Assembly: GCA_019244415.1 (NCBI GenBank)
Contig: JAFASN010000006.1
Coordinates: 34,473-98,472, forward strand
Direction of reading: 5' to 3'
Length of the DNA: 64,000 nt
Origin: Verrucomicrobiota bacterium
GTDB lineage: Bacteria; Verrucomicrobiota; Verrucomicrobiia; Chthoniobacterales; UBA10450
Shown: piece by piece, positions 1 to 8,724 of the stretch
How positions within the stretch are numbered: position 1 is the stretch's first letter
Layout of the letters: each line of letters begins with the position of its first letter
Notes under the pieces: generated by a model
Seen by the model: only the letters and a program-made list of their open reading frames with translations
The model's database searches: none
Told to the model about the DNA's origin: nothing
Program-made: the position numbers and the translations under genes

Positions 1-762
1 AATGTTACCTTTCGTTACGCCGGTACTTCTGCCGATGCGGTGCGCAATTTGAATCTCCAAATCGACCCGGGCAAAACGTATGCACTCGTAGGGGCAAGCG
101 GCGCCGGTAAAAGTACGATCCTCTCACTCATCTTGCGTCTTTACGATCCCAGCAGCGGTGTCATCCGTTTGGATGGGATCGATCTTCGGACGATCACGCA
201 GGAGTCATTGCGCCAGCAGATCGGCCTGGTGAGCCAGGACACGTTCTTATTCCACGACACGGTTTACAACAACATCCTTTTCGGCCGGTTGGATGCTGAG
301 CGCGAGGAGGTTTACGCCGCCGCGCAAGCCGCTTACGCGCACGATTTCATCATGGCGCAGCCGAATGGTTACGACACCATCGTCGGCGACAAAGGCATGC
401 TGCTCTCCGGCGGACAGCAGCAGCGAATCGCCATCGCGCGCGCCGTGCTGAAAAACGCCCCCATTCTGCTGCTCGACGAAGCCACCTCGGCACTCGACTC
501 CGAATCGGAACAGCAAATCCAGCTCGCTTTGCAGAAACTTGCTGCGGGTAAAACCGTTGTCGCGATTGCGCATCGGCTCTCGACCATTCTATCCTCCGAT
601 CAAATCGTGGTAATGGATCGGGGACTGGTGAAGGAGATCGGCACGCACGGCGAGCTGCTCGCCAAGTCTGGCTATTATCGGCGGCTGTACGACCTGCAAT
701 TCAAGGGCGGTGCCGAACATAAAGATCCGGAACCGGAAGAACTGTTCGAAGTCGTCGGCTAA
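1..762 (+). CDS. ABC exporter ATP-binding domain, C-terminal part (5' truncated by window edge)
   Basis: The frame is open from base 1 (NVTFRYAG...), so the gene starts outside the window; the ORF-track start at 40 is an internal GTG. What remains is a complete nucleotide-binding domain: Walker A GASGAGKST, Q-loop VSQDTFLF, signature LSGGQQQR, Walker B ILLLDEATSALD and H-loop AHRLST. The signature and the DTVYNNILFG segment are typical of MsbA/LipidA-type exporters in which a membrane domain precedes the NBD on the same chain. The likely role is ATP-driven export of a lipid, peptide or drug across the inner membrane. The substrate cannot be told because the membrane half is missing. Confidence 0.93.
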   Translation, partial: NVTFRYAGTSADAVRNLNLQIDPGKTYALVGASGAGKSTILSLILRLYDPSSGVIRLDGIDLRTITQESLRQQIGLVSQDTFLFHDTVYNNILFGRLDAEREEVYAAAQAAYAHDFIMAQPNGYDTIVGDKGMLLSGGQQQRIAIARAVLKNAPILLLDEATSALDSESEQQIQLALQKLAAGKTVVAIAHRLSTILSSDQIVVMDRGLVKEIGTHGELLAKSGYYRRLYDLQFKGGAEHKDPEPEELFEVVG

Positions 763-879
763 CGAGACCTGTACTCAGCCCGAGCGCCAACTCCACCTTT
801 CGGCGCCGGCTAGGCTCATTCAATTCGCCGTACTCAGCAACTGCGACGTCCGCGGCAAAACACGCGCCAGGTGGCGCCG

Positions 880-2049
880 CTAAACCGCCGAGCCGGCGTC
901 TTTTAACAGCGGCAAGCGCAGAGTGAACGTGGTCCCCGCCTCTGGTGTACTATCGACCGTGATTGAGCCCTGATGGTCCTCGATGACCTTCTTGGTGATA
1001 TAAAGCCCGAGGCCAGTTCCACTTTTTCCCTGTTTGGTGGTGAAGTACGGGTCGAAAATTTTTGCCATCAACTCCTGCGGGATGCCGCTTCCGGTATCGG
1101 CGACGACGATATCGATGTAAAAATCCTTCCGCACACACGTCACGGTGACGCTGCCCTTTTTCTCGGCGCAGGCCTGCACCGCATTCACGATCACGTTCTG
1201 CACCGCGCGAGTGAGCTGCGTCGCGTCGCCCAGCACCGTGCACTTGTCATCGCAGATGTCGCAATTGAACTCCACGCCATTCTGCGCCGCCAGTCCCGCC
1301 GCTCCCTTGCAAACGTCGCGCAGAATTTGCGCCATTGAGGTCGGCTTTGGTTTAAATCCGCCGTTGCTGCCGTAGCTCTGCCACATCGTGAGCAGATCGC
1401 GGCAAAGTCGCACGTTTTGCTCGATGATGTTCAGCTCTTTGGGCGTGCTGCCGGTCGCGCCTCTCGCTTTTTCAGCCTGCTCGAGTTTTTTCGCCAGCAT
1501 CTGCACGTAACCCCAGACGATCGTGAGCGGGTTACTCAGGTCGTGCACAAATTCCGCCGATGCCTGCCCCAGTGAGGCCAGACGTTCCTTCTGCGCCAGC
1601 TCGCTCATGAGCCGATTGTTCAGCTCCTGGATGCCGCGCGATGCTTCATCGCTCTGCCGGTGGCAGCGCGTGCGCTCGACGTTGCGGCCGATCACCTCGC
1701 GCATTTGCACGGCGTCGAATGGCTTGTTGATGTAGTCGTTCGCGCCGAGCCGCAACGCCTCCTGCGCCGTCTCCAGCGCACCGAACCCGGTCAGCATGAT
1801 CACCGCGACGTGCGGATCTTTCTCGCGGATTTTCCGCAGCCCTTCAATGCCGTTTGTCCCAGGCATGCGGATGTCGCTGATGACCGCGTCGGGCTGTTTT
1901 TCTTCCAGCAGTTGCAGGCCGGTCTCGACGTTGTCGGCCAGGTGCACTTGATAGTTCGGCTTCAGGAGCATGCGCAAACTTTCGCGTGGCCCAAGCTCGT
2001 CATCGATGATTAGAATTTTGGGCTGCTCAGTCGCGGTGATGGAAGGCAT
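880..2049 (-). CDS. Receiver-histidine kinase hybrid (CheY-like domain followed by HisKA/HATPase)
   Basis: The 389-residue protein has an N-terminal receiver domain (acidic pair IIDDE, phosphoacceptor D59 in VISDIRMPG, K109 in NKPFD). A short coiled linker leads to a HisKA box with H169 in AEFVHDLSNPL, then a HATPase domain with N box (VIVNAVQAC), G1 (DTGSGIP), F box (FDPYFTTK) and G2 (GTGLGLYI). No membrane segment or sensor domain is present, so it is probably cytoplasmic and takes its input as phosphate or a protein contact on the receiver. It is convergent with the ABC gene. No partner output regulator is adjacent. Confidence 0.92.
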   Translation of the reverse strand: MPSITATEQPKILIIDDELGPRESLRMLLKPNYQVHLADNVETGLQLLEEKQPDAVISDIRMPGTNGIEGLRKIREKDPHVAVIMLTGFGALETAQEALRLGANDYINKPFDAVQMREVIGRNVERTRCHRQSDEASRGIQELNNRLMSELAQKERLASLGQASAEFVHDLSNPLTIVWGYVQMLAKKLEQAEKARGATGSTPKELNIIEQNVRLCRDLLTMWQSYGSNGGFKPKPTSMAQILRDVCKGAAGLAAQNGVEFNCDICDDKCTVLGDATQLTRAVQNVIVNAVQACAEKKGSVTVTCVRKDFYIDIVVADTGSGIPQELMAKIFDPYFTTKQGKSGTGLGLYITKKVIEDHQGSITVDSTPEAGTTFTLRLPLLKDAGSAV

Positions 2050-2706
2050 GGGGCTGAGGCGGAATGAAGCTAACTTTGTGCCGTTTACAAAAGAAAGAAC
2101 AGCGACCGATGAATGCTGATCTGATTACTGATTGCTGATTTTTTAATCGCTGGTTCGGGACCGCACTGAAGTTATAGCTGAGTACGAACAAAGCCTGGAT
2201 GTTACTCGCACAGCTGTATCGACGAACTCTGCCGGATTTTTGGTAAACTGACTGGATTGATCTTCGAAGAGCTAGCTCTGTCTCCTGCGCCAACTCCTTC
2301 GCAAACAAACCACTCTGGGGGCGATAACGAGCAGGAAAAAAATGCTCGAGGAAAACTGCCGCCGACGTACCAAATCTCGCCCGTGAACATACCACAAACG
2401 TCCGTACGACGTATCCGCGCTTTTCACCAGCGCGTTCTGTACTTTGCGAGCGGGCCGAATCCGCGCGAAGCTCGTTAGAGCGGACGAGCGGTAGCCTCGC
2501 GGGAAGCAAGTACCGGCGGCGTGTTCGTCTGTCTACTTTGCCACACGCCAAAAACGTCCGTGTTTGGGGTGCGGCCTGCAATAGAAACAAGAAGGAGCTG
2601 CCTCGTCTCGACGGCAGCTCCTTGCAAAATGATTCGGCGAGGGAGAGAACGGTGTGTTCTCTTCCCTCGCCTAAATCAACGATGAGTTCAGTGTCCCGCG
2701 CGAGTC
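2050..2706. other. 657-bp intergenic region without a convincing gene
   Basis: Open frames here, including a 252-residue minus-strand ORF (2027-2785), are basic, low-complexity translations with no recognisable domain, and they overlap both flanking genes. The only structure I can support is the terminator hairpin near 2592-2623. The rest should hold the promoter of the kinase gene that starts at 2049, but I could not pick out clear boxes. Confidence 0.5.
2592..2623 (-). terminator. Rho-independent terminator of the sedolisin gene
   Basis: Perfect 11-bp inverted repeat AAGGAGCTGCC / GGCAGCTCCTT with a 10-nt loop, about 85 nt past the sedolisin stop codon. On the minus strand the stem is followed by a T-rich run (CTTGTTTCTATT), so the hairpin works in the direction of that gene. 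Confidence 0.7.
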
Positions 2707-4863
2707 TTAGTACTTCGCGTGTGCCAGGGCGGAATTGATGAACGCGCTGCCATTGGGCGTACCTAGGCCAGTGACATTGTCCCATCCTGGGCCGGTCGCG
2801 AGCGACGAGTCAGTGCCGAATGTAAACACATCCCACCGGGTCGAAACCGGGCTCTGGTAGAGGGCGCTGATATATTGGTTTTGCGCCGGTGGCTGCGGCT
2901 CTGCCAGCGCGTTAGCACTGTAGTACTGAGGCGGGTTCGGCGGATTATAGATCACGCCCGTGACGTTATGCTGCCGGGCCGAAGCGGGCACGTTCACGTC
3001 GGTGATCGGACCATAACCCATTTGGTACAGGATCGGCGCTGCCTGCCCCAGCAGCGAAACAGCGCCCTTGGCGAGCGCAGCTTGGTTGGCAATTGCCCAC
3101 ACGGCAGAGAACATCGGGCACGACAGGCTTGTGCCGCCAAACACGCTCACCTGCTGCGGATGGCCTGGCACGCTATCAGGAGTAACGATGACTTCGTTGC
3201 CAGTCTGCGGGTCGGCATTCATCGAGATGTCAGGTACTTTGCGATAGGCGCCAGACAAACCGTTTTGGAAGGCCGGCTTGGCAAAATAAACACTGGTACC
3301 GCCGCCCGAGCCTCCTTGGAAGCCGAAGAACAGTGGCGGAATGGTAGGCGGATTCGGGATCGGATTCGCGATGCGCACGAAGTTTAATCCCCAGCCGGTC
3401 TGCAATTTGATTTGGTTTTGGCTGTTCAGGAATGTGCTCGTGCCACCCACGGCCGTGACATAGGGAGAATCGGCCAGCGCGTCCACCGAGGTGAGCGGAA
3501 TGCCGAAGTCAGCAGTATCTAAAGCGAGGTCATCGCCAGCATCGCCGCTGGAGACGTTGAGCGAAATACCGAGCAGCGCCGCGGTTTTGGCGATCTGGTT
3601 CTCCACAACCAGCTGGCTCGGATAGTACTCAACCAGCAGGATCTCCGGAATGCCGAAGCTGTTGGAAATGACGCTGCCGAGCTGGTTCTCGACTGCGTAA
3701 AGGTTCGACAGATCAAGTGACGAGCCGTTATCAGCAGCCTCGACGAGGATGATATTCGCGTCTGGAGCCATGGCATGCGCCCACTCCACGTCCAGCGTCG
3801 TCTCATACTGCCAGTTGCCGCTGATGCAGCCGTTGGTGGCTGTGCAGGTGACCGGGCCAGTGGGCTGGATAATCTGGAAGTTTTTGCCGGGCACCAGCTT
3901 TGGCAGACCATTCAGTTGCGAGAAAAGATTTGCGTCCTGCAAGATGGTGTTCGAGCCGTAGGCATCGACGATCACGATCGTCTGCCCCGCGCCGCGCAAT
4001 CCTTGCTTATAGACTGAGTTCAAGCCGTAGGCAGTCTGCATCTCGGCCGCGTCGTAGCCGCAGGGCGGCAAATTCGGCGGGTTGGTGTTGGTGATATTCG
4101 CACCATAGCGATTGCCTGTATAAGTCGCCTTGGGCGGGCCGCCGTTCGTGGTGAAGGTGACGGTTTGCACGCCGCGCAAACAATCGGCGCTAAAGAAAAG
4201 GCCATTCGGCGCGGATGAAACGGAAACGCCCTTGTAGGGAGTGCCAGTCTCCGGTTCTTTCGGCACGGAAACGTTCGCGCGGTATTGCATCGTACCGAGA
4301 CCCTGCACCGCGGCAACAAGCGCGTCAGTCGGCCCCGCCGGTCTGGGCACCGAGGTCGTCTGCCGATGGATTTGGCCATTGACCAGCACCCGGTTTACGC
4401 GGGTATTAAATGCGCGCTGGGCATCACCGATCTGCCCTTCGGCCATAACGAAGTGGTTATTCGCCTCGACTGATTTCACGTTCAGGTGAAAGCTGGCGAG
4501 ATATTTCTGCACAGCGAGGGCGTCAGCCGCAGTGGGAGCGAACTGTGCTTTGTATTGGGCTTGCGTCAGCCAGTGGTGGTAGTTAGGCGAATTGGCGTCA
4601 TTCATCTGCTGCAACAACGCGTCGGCGGCCGCTTCATTATGCATTTTCAGCCAGACTGTCACTGAGACCGGCGCTGACGCGCTTTCCGGCCCCAGCTCCA
4701 TCCGCGCGTTACTGGCCAGGCCATGCGCGGGAACCGCGATTGCCCCGTAGATAAACATGATAGCTCCCGCGAATAGCGCCGCTGCCACTGTGCCGCGCCA
4801 GACGCGTGATCCCATCACGCTCGCACTCACTTTTTGAACGAATCGAAACAATTTGATGCTCAT
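2707..4863 (-). CDS. Secreted sedolisin-family (S53) serine-carboxyl peptidase with pro-domain
   Basis: 718 residues. The N-terminus has a basic stretch then a hydrophobic segment (about residues 24-50), a signal peptide or anchor. Residues about 60-200 fit the pro-kumamolisin activation domain. The catalytic domain follows. The family's Glu-Asp-Ser set is visible as E354 and D358 in YETTLDVEW and S579 in GGTSLSCP, with the oxyanion Asp D441 in SSGDAGDD. C-terminal Asp-rich stretches (ITDVN, WDNVTGLG) fit the calcium site. Such enzymes are exported as zymogens, self-cleave at acid pH and digest extracellular protein. A terminator follows the gene; it stands alone. Confidence 0.93.
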   Translation of the reverse strand: MSIKLFRFVQKVSASVMGSRVWRGTVAAALFAGAIMFIYGAIAVPAHGLASNARMELGPESASAPVSVTVWLKMHNEAAADALLQQMNDANSPNYHHWLTQAQYKAQFAPTAADALAVQKYLASFHLNVKSVEANNHFVMAEGQIGDAQRAFNTRVNRVLVNGQIHRQTTSVPRPAGPTDALVAAVQGLGTMQYRANVSVPKEPETGTPYKGVSVSSAPNGLFFSADCLRGVQTVTFTTNGGPPKATYTGNRYGANITNTNPPNLPPCGYDAAEMQTAYGLNSVYKQGLRGAGQTIVIVDAYGSNTILQDANLFSQLNGLPKLVPGKNFQIIQPTGPVTCTATNGCISGNWQYETTLDVEWAHAMAPDANIILVEAADNGSSLDLSNLYAVENQLGSVISNSFGIPEILLVEYYPSQLVVENQIAKTAALLGISLNVSSGDAGDDLALDTADFGIPLTSVDALADSPYVTAVGGTSTFLNSQNQIKLQTGWGLNFVRIANPIPNPPTIPPLFFGFQGGSGGGTSVYFAKPAFQNGLSGAYRKVPDISMNADPQTGNEVIVTPDSVPGHPQQVSVFGGTSLSCPMFSAVWAIANQAALAKGAVSLLGQAAPILYQMGYGPITDVNVPASARQHNVTGVIYNPPNPPQYYSANALAEPQPPAQNQYISALYQSPVSTRWDVFTFGTDSSLATGPGWDNVTGLGTPNGSAFINSALAHAKY

Positions 4864-5088
4864 ATGGATTTATGTTTACCAGCCGAAGAGCGAGTCTTTC
4901 CTGGCCACCGCCGCCCATGCCTCAGCGCCAAAAGTAACCGGCCCAATCCGGGTTTGCGCCAGTGTGCTCGGGTTGGCGCTTGAATGTCAATCCTAATTCG
5001 TACGCAGATCGCGAATTTTTTCCCGGAACGCTCTGCCACGCCGGCTGCAAGGCGCGTAGCTTCGAACTTCGGCCAACAATCAGCTGGA

Positions 5089-6522
5089 TCAGATCGCGTA
5101 CTTTTCCGCCAGCTTGTTCGCTGTCTGGCAGATCAGCTCCCAACCCGCGCGAACATGGTTTTCCGTGGTCAAAATATTACCAAGGCCCAGACGAATGGCA
5201 GTGCGGCCGCGCAGCTTTGTTTGCGTCAGGTAAGCGCGGCCGGAATGATTCACCTCTTCTACTAGGCGGGAGTTAAAGTCATCCGGTGCGCGCTTTGCCC
5301 GGAAACAGACCACACCCATGGATACAGGTGCGCTCAACTCCCATCTGCGCGAGGCGCTGACCCAGTCGCCAAACAACCTGGCCAGCCGCATGTGCTCACG
5401 AATCCGCGCCGCGATTCCCTCCCGGCCGAAGGTGCGGAAGACCATCCATGCTTTCAGGGCGCGGAAACGCCGCCCAAGCGGCACGCCGTAATCCATGTAA
5501 TTGCGCTCTGCCTCTTCCGTATCGCCGCGCAAGTACTCCGGCACGAGGGTAAAGACGCGCCGCAGCCGCTCCAGGTCGCGCAGGTAAAGTACGCTGAAAT
5601 CAAACGGCACGAAGAGCATCTTGTGCGGGTTGACGATGAGCGAATCGGCACGCGCCCAGCCTTCGGTGATCGCGCCTTCTTCCGGCAACAATGCCAGGCC
5701 GCCCCCGTAAGCCGCATCAATGTGGAGCCAGATTTTGTACTCATGGCACACGTCGGCGATTGCATTCACCGGATCGACGCTGGCAGTGGAAGTTGTCCCG
5801 CAGGTGGCGACGACGGCGAGCGGCCGCATCCCACCCGAGAGGTCGCGCGCGATCAGCTCGCGCAATTTCTCCACCCGCATCCGAAAGCTCTCATCAGTCG
5901 GCACGCGGACGACGTTTTCTTCGCCAACTCCGATGGCGATGGCAGCTTTTTCCACCGAGCTATGCGCCTGGTCAGAAGTGTAAATGCGCAAAGCCGGTCC
6001 GCCGCTCACGCCGAGCGTGCGGGCGTCGGGCACGGCTTCTTCCCGGGCAGCGCACAGCGCATGCATGATGCCGATCGATGCGGTATCGAACACCACCCCG
6101 CTCCACTCCGCCGGCAGTAGCAGCCATTGCCGCAGCCAGTCGATTACCACCGTTTCCAATTCCGTCGCGGCCGGCGAAGTACGCCAAGTCATGGCGTTCA
6201 CATTGAGCGCAGCCGACGCAATCTCGCCCAGCACGCCAGGCGCCGTGGTGGTGCAACCGAAGTACGCGAGAAATTCCGGATGCGCCCAGTTCAAAAGTCC
6301 GGGAACAATGATGTCCTTGAAATCCGCGAAAATGGCATCGAACGCTTCGCCCTCGTTAGGTGGAACAGAAGGTAATGCCCTGGTGATTTCACCCGGCGTG
6401 ACGGCCGGCGCCACCGGCAACTTCTCGATGTTCGCTCGGTACTCTACAATCCAGTCGGTTAACTGCCGAAGCTGCTGGCGGAATTCCTCGACCGGAACGT
6501 CACCTGATTCTTTCGTACTCAC
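5089..6522 (-). CDS. PLP-dependent group II decarboxylase (aromatic-L-amino-acid decarboxylase-like)
   Basis: 477 residues, the usual length for the family. Seen: WRTSPAATELE near the N-terminus (substrate-side loop typical of aromatic amino acid decarboxylases), HIDAAYGG (PLP-ring aspartate) and NPHKML with the Schiff-base lysine; most homologues read NPHKWL. The family decarboxylates aromatic L-amino acids to amines in the cytoplasm; some members are aldehyde synthases, and which one this is cannot be read from motifs alone. It lies 30 bp upstream-side of tamA on the same strand, so it may be transcribed from the tamBA promoter. Confidence 0.88.
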   Translation of the reverse strand: MSTKESGDVPVEEFRQQLRQLTDWIVEYRANIEKLPVAPAVTPGEITRALPSVPPNEGEAFDAIFADFKDIIVPGLLNWAHPEFLAYFGCTTTAPGVLGEIASAALNVNAMTWRTSPAATELETVVIDWLRQWLLLPAEWSGVVFDTASIGIMHALCAAREEAVPDARTLGVSGGPALRIYTSDQAHSSVEKAAIAIGVGEENVVRVPTDESFRMRVEKLRELIARDLSGGMRPLAVVATCGTTSTASVDPVNAIADVCHEYKIWLHIDAAYGGGLALLPEEGAITEGWARADSLIVNPHKMLFVPFDFSVLYLRDLERLRRVFTLVPEYLRGDTEEAERNYMDYGVPLGRRFRALKAWMVFRTFGREGIAARIREHMRLARLFGDWVSASRRWELSAPVSMGVVCFRAKRAPDDFNSRLVEEVNHSGRAYLTQTKLRGRTAIRLGLGNILTTENHVRAGWELICQTANKLAEKYAI

Positions 6523-6552
6523 CTGCGCCTCCGTTCGACTGGAGCTGGCATC

Positions 6553-8724
6553 TTAGAAGGCAAAGCCGAACGAGAAATGGAAGGCGCCAAAGTCTTCGCC
6601 TGGCCGCGGATCCGGGTTGACTCCGTAATCGACGCGCACGGGTCCGATTGGCAGATCATAACGCAGCCCGGCGCCGATGCCGAAGCGCATATCGCCGAAG
6701 CCGGGCTGGCTGGCGTCAGGGAGCAAATTTCCAGCATCGACAAAAACAGCGCCCTTCAGCTCGCCGTAAAGTGGAAAGGTATATTCCACATTGAAGATGG
6801 TGTAGAACTCACCGCCGATGGGGTTGCCGCCGCGATCGTGCGGGCCGAGCTCGCGCTCACCGAAGCTGCGCACCGTGGTGCTCCCGCCATTGAAGAAGCG
6901 TTCGTCGATCGGTATGGCGAGCGCTTCGGTTGTGCCGTGGTCGTCGAGTGGATAAATCACGCCGCCACGCGCGCCTACGGCCAGGAGACTGCGCTCAAAC
7001 CATTTCCTTAAGGCCGACTTTTCCAGGTTTTCGCCGCCGACAACTGCCACCGGCTCGGGCGCGAACGACACGTAGTAGCTGGCGCGCGCTGTGGTGCGCA
7101 AAAAATCTATGTCGCTGCCAATGGCACTCGAAGCGAAGTCGATGCTGTTGTCGAAAACAAAGCCCCGCGGCGCCACCAACGGGTTCTTGCGCAGGTCAAG
7201 CGTCTGGCTAAACCCGACCGAGCTGACAAAGTACGAGGTCGGGCCGAGCAGGTCCGGCGGGTGAATCGTTGAGCTGGTAATATCGACGTGCCGTTCAGCA
7301 TAGTTAAGCGATACCTCGTATTGCTCCGTGATCTTGCGGCCAAGACTAAGCCGGCCGCCCAGCTCAAATTTTGAGTAACCATCAAAGTCGAAGGTCAAAG
7401 CTGAAAGCCGCGCCCGCAGCGAGTAGTCACTGTCAAATAGATACGGATCTTCGTAAAGAATGTCGCCTTTGTAACCGCGCTCCGAGATTTCTATCGAAGT
7501 AGTTAGTGGCCGCCCATAGCCAAATAAATTCCGGTTGGCGTACTGCACCCCGAAGATGGCGCCTTCGAATGAGCCGTAGCCAATGGAAAAGCCGAACTGC
7601 TGCGGTTTCGCTTCCTCTACATTAATGTCGAGCCGCAGTAGGTTGCCGTCGATGGGCGTGGGATTGATTTGCAAAATATTGAACAAACCGCTGCGCATTA
7701 GCTCACGGAACTTCTTCTCGATGACATCCGGACTGTAAGGCTGGCCGCTTAACTTCCTGAAACGGTTCACCAGGTAACTCGGTCGAAGCTGCTGAGTACC
7801 ACTAACGTGCACACCATCGAAGTAGTAGATGTGACTTGGATCGAGCACGATCCGCACGGGCACACGGCCATTCACGGCCGCGGCGATATCGCTGCTGGCA
7901 TTTACCTTCACGGCATAATAGCCGCGCGCCTTGTAGTAAGCTTGCAGTCTGCGCGGGATATCAGCTACCCGGCCATCGGTGTAAGGCTGGTTGATCAGGT
8001 CGAGAAGCTGTCCGCGCAAAGTTTCCGCGCCGTAAATCGTAGGCCCAACAAACTCGATGGGCCCGAAAAAGTACTGAGGACCCTCATGTACTACCATAAG
8101 TACATAGACGAGGTCAGGTTGAACGAATCGGTATTGCGGCTTCTCCACCGTGCAATCGGCGAACCCTTCGGCGACATAGAACCGTTGTACTAGATCAGCG
8201 CCTTCCTCGACATCGGTACTTACAAAAGGCAGCGAGGCCTGGAGCTTCGAGTAGCGCTGCCGCGTCGGCCCGACAGCGTACTCGAACAGCTTGTCTGCGG
8301 CGATGTTGTTGTTTCCGGAGAACTCGATAGTGCCAAGACGCACCAGCGGCCCTTCATTTACATCAAGCTCCAAGCGATCTCCTCGTACTTCGTAGTGAAC
8401 ATCCACATGAGCATAGCCATGTTTCTTGTAGAAGAGTTCCAGGAAGAAGGCAGCGTCATCTGCGCGCGCGTTTGTCAGGCCATACTGATCGATGGTCGCG
8501 ATCTGCTCCTTCAACTGCGAGCGCAGCTCCTTCTCATCAAAAGCGGTGTTGCCGCGGAACTCGATGTTCGCGTGCTGCGCCACCTTTTCCTGCTGCTTTG
8601 CCACTGCGCGCTGCTCCTGCTGTTTTTGCTTCTGCTGCGGCAACTCGGTTGCGTTTTGCCCGTAGCTGACGCTCAAAGTAGCGCTCAGCAAGAGAGCGAT
8701 TACTCCAGCTCGCCTCATCGTCAC
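6553..8724 (-). CDS. tamA: Omp85-family outer-membrane assembly protein, TamA-like
   Basis: 723 residues beginning with a signal peptide (ALLLSATLSVSYGQ), a Q/K/E-rich linker, then several POTRA-like repeats (IEFRGNTAFDEKELR, IEFSGNNNIAADKL, VHVSGTQQLRPSYL) and a C-terminal surface-antigen beta-barrel ending in FHFSFGFAF, with an aromatic last residue as required for barrel insertion. The start used is GTG, overlapping the TGA of the upstream tamB by 4 bp (GTGA); an ATG lies two codons in. Translational coupling to tamB supports a TAM complex in which TamB bridges the periplasm to this barrel. It could instead be an extra BamA paralogue, but the partner argues for TamA. Confidence 0.88.
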   Translation of the reverse strand: MTMRRAGVIALLLSATLSVSYGQNATELPQQKQKQQEQRAVAKQQEKVAQHANIEFRGNTAFDEKELRSQLKEQIATIDQYGLTNARADDAAFFLELFYKKHGYAHVDVHYEVRGDRLELDVNEGPLVRLGTIEFSGNNNIAADKLFEYAVGPTRQRYSKLQASLPFVSTDVEEGADLVQRFYVAEGFADCTVEKPQYRFVQPDLVYVLMVVHEGPQYFFGPIEFVGPTIYGAETLRGQLLDLINQPYTDGRVADIPRRLQAYYKARGYYAVKVNASSDIAAAVNGRVPVRIVLDPSHIYYFDGVHVSGTQQLRPSYLVNRFRKLSGQPYSPDVIEKKFRELMRSGLFNILQINPTPIDGNLLRLDINVEEAKPQQFGFSIGYGSFEGAIFGVQYANRNLFGYGRPLTTSIEISERGYKGDILYEDPYLFDSDYSLRARLSALTFDFDGYSKFELGGRLSLGRKITEQYEVSLNYAERHVDITSSTIHPPDLLGPTSYFVSSVGFSQTLDLRKNPLVAPRGFVFDNSIDFASSAIGSDIDFLRTTARASYYVSFAPEPVAVVGGENLEKSALRKWFERSLLAVGARGGVIYPLDDHGTTEALAIPIDERFFNGGSTTVRSFGERELGPHDRGGNPIGGEFYTIFNVEYTFPLYGELKGAVFVDAGNLLPDASQPGFGDMRFGIGAGLRYDLPIGPVRVDYGVNPDPRPGEDFGAFHFSFGFAF

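Noticed and set aside
759-775. TAACGAGAC after the ABC gene, like an attC opening box
   Set aside because: No matching closing box or inverted arm follows; TAACG is simply a common stop context in this genome.
2027-2785. 252-residue minus-strand ORF across the kinase-sedolisin gap
   Set aside because: Overlaps both genes and a terminator; composition is basic and no motif is visible.
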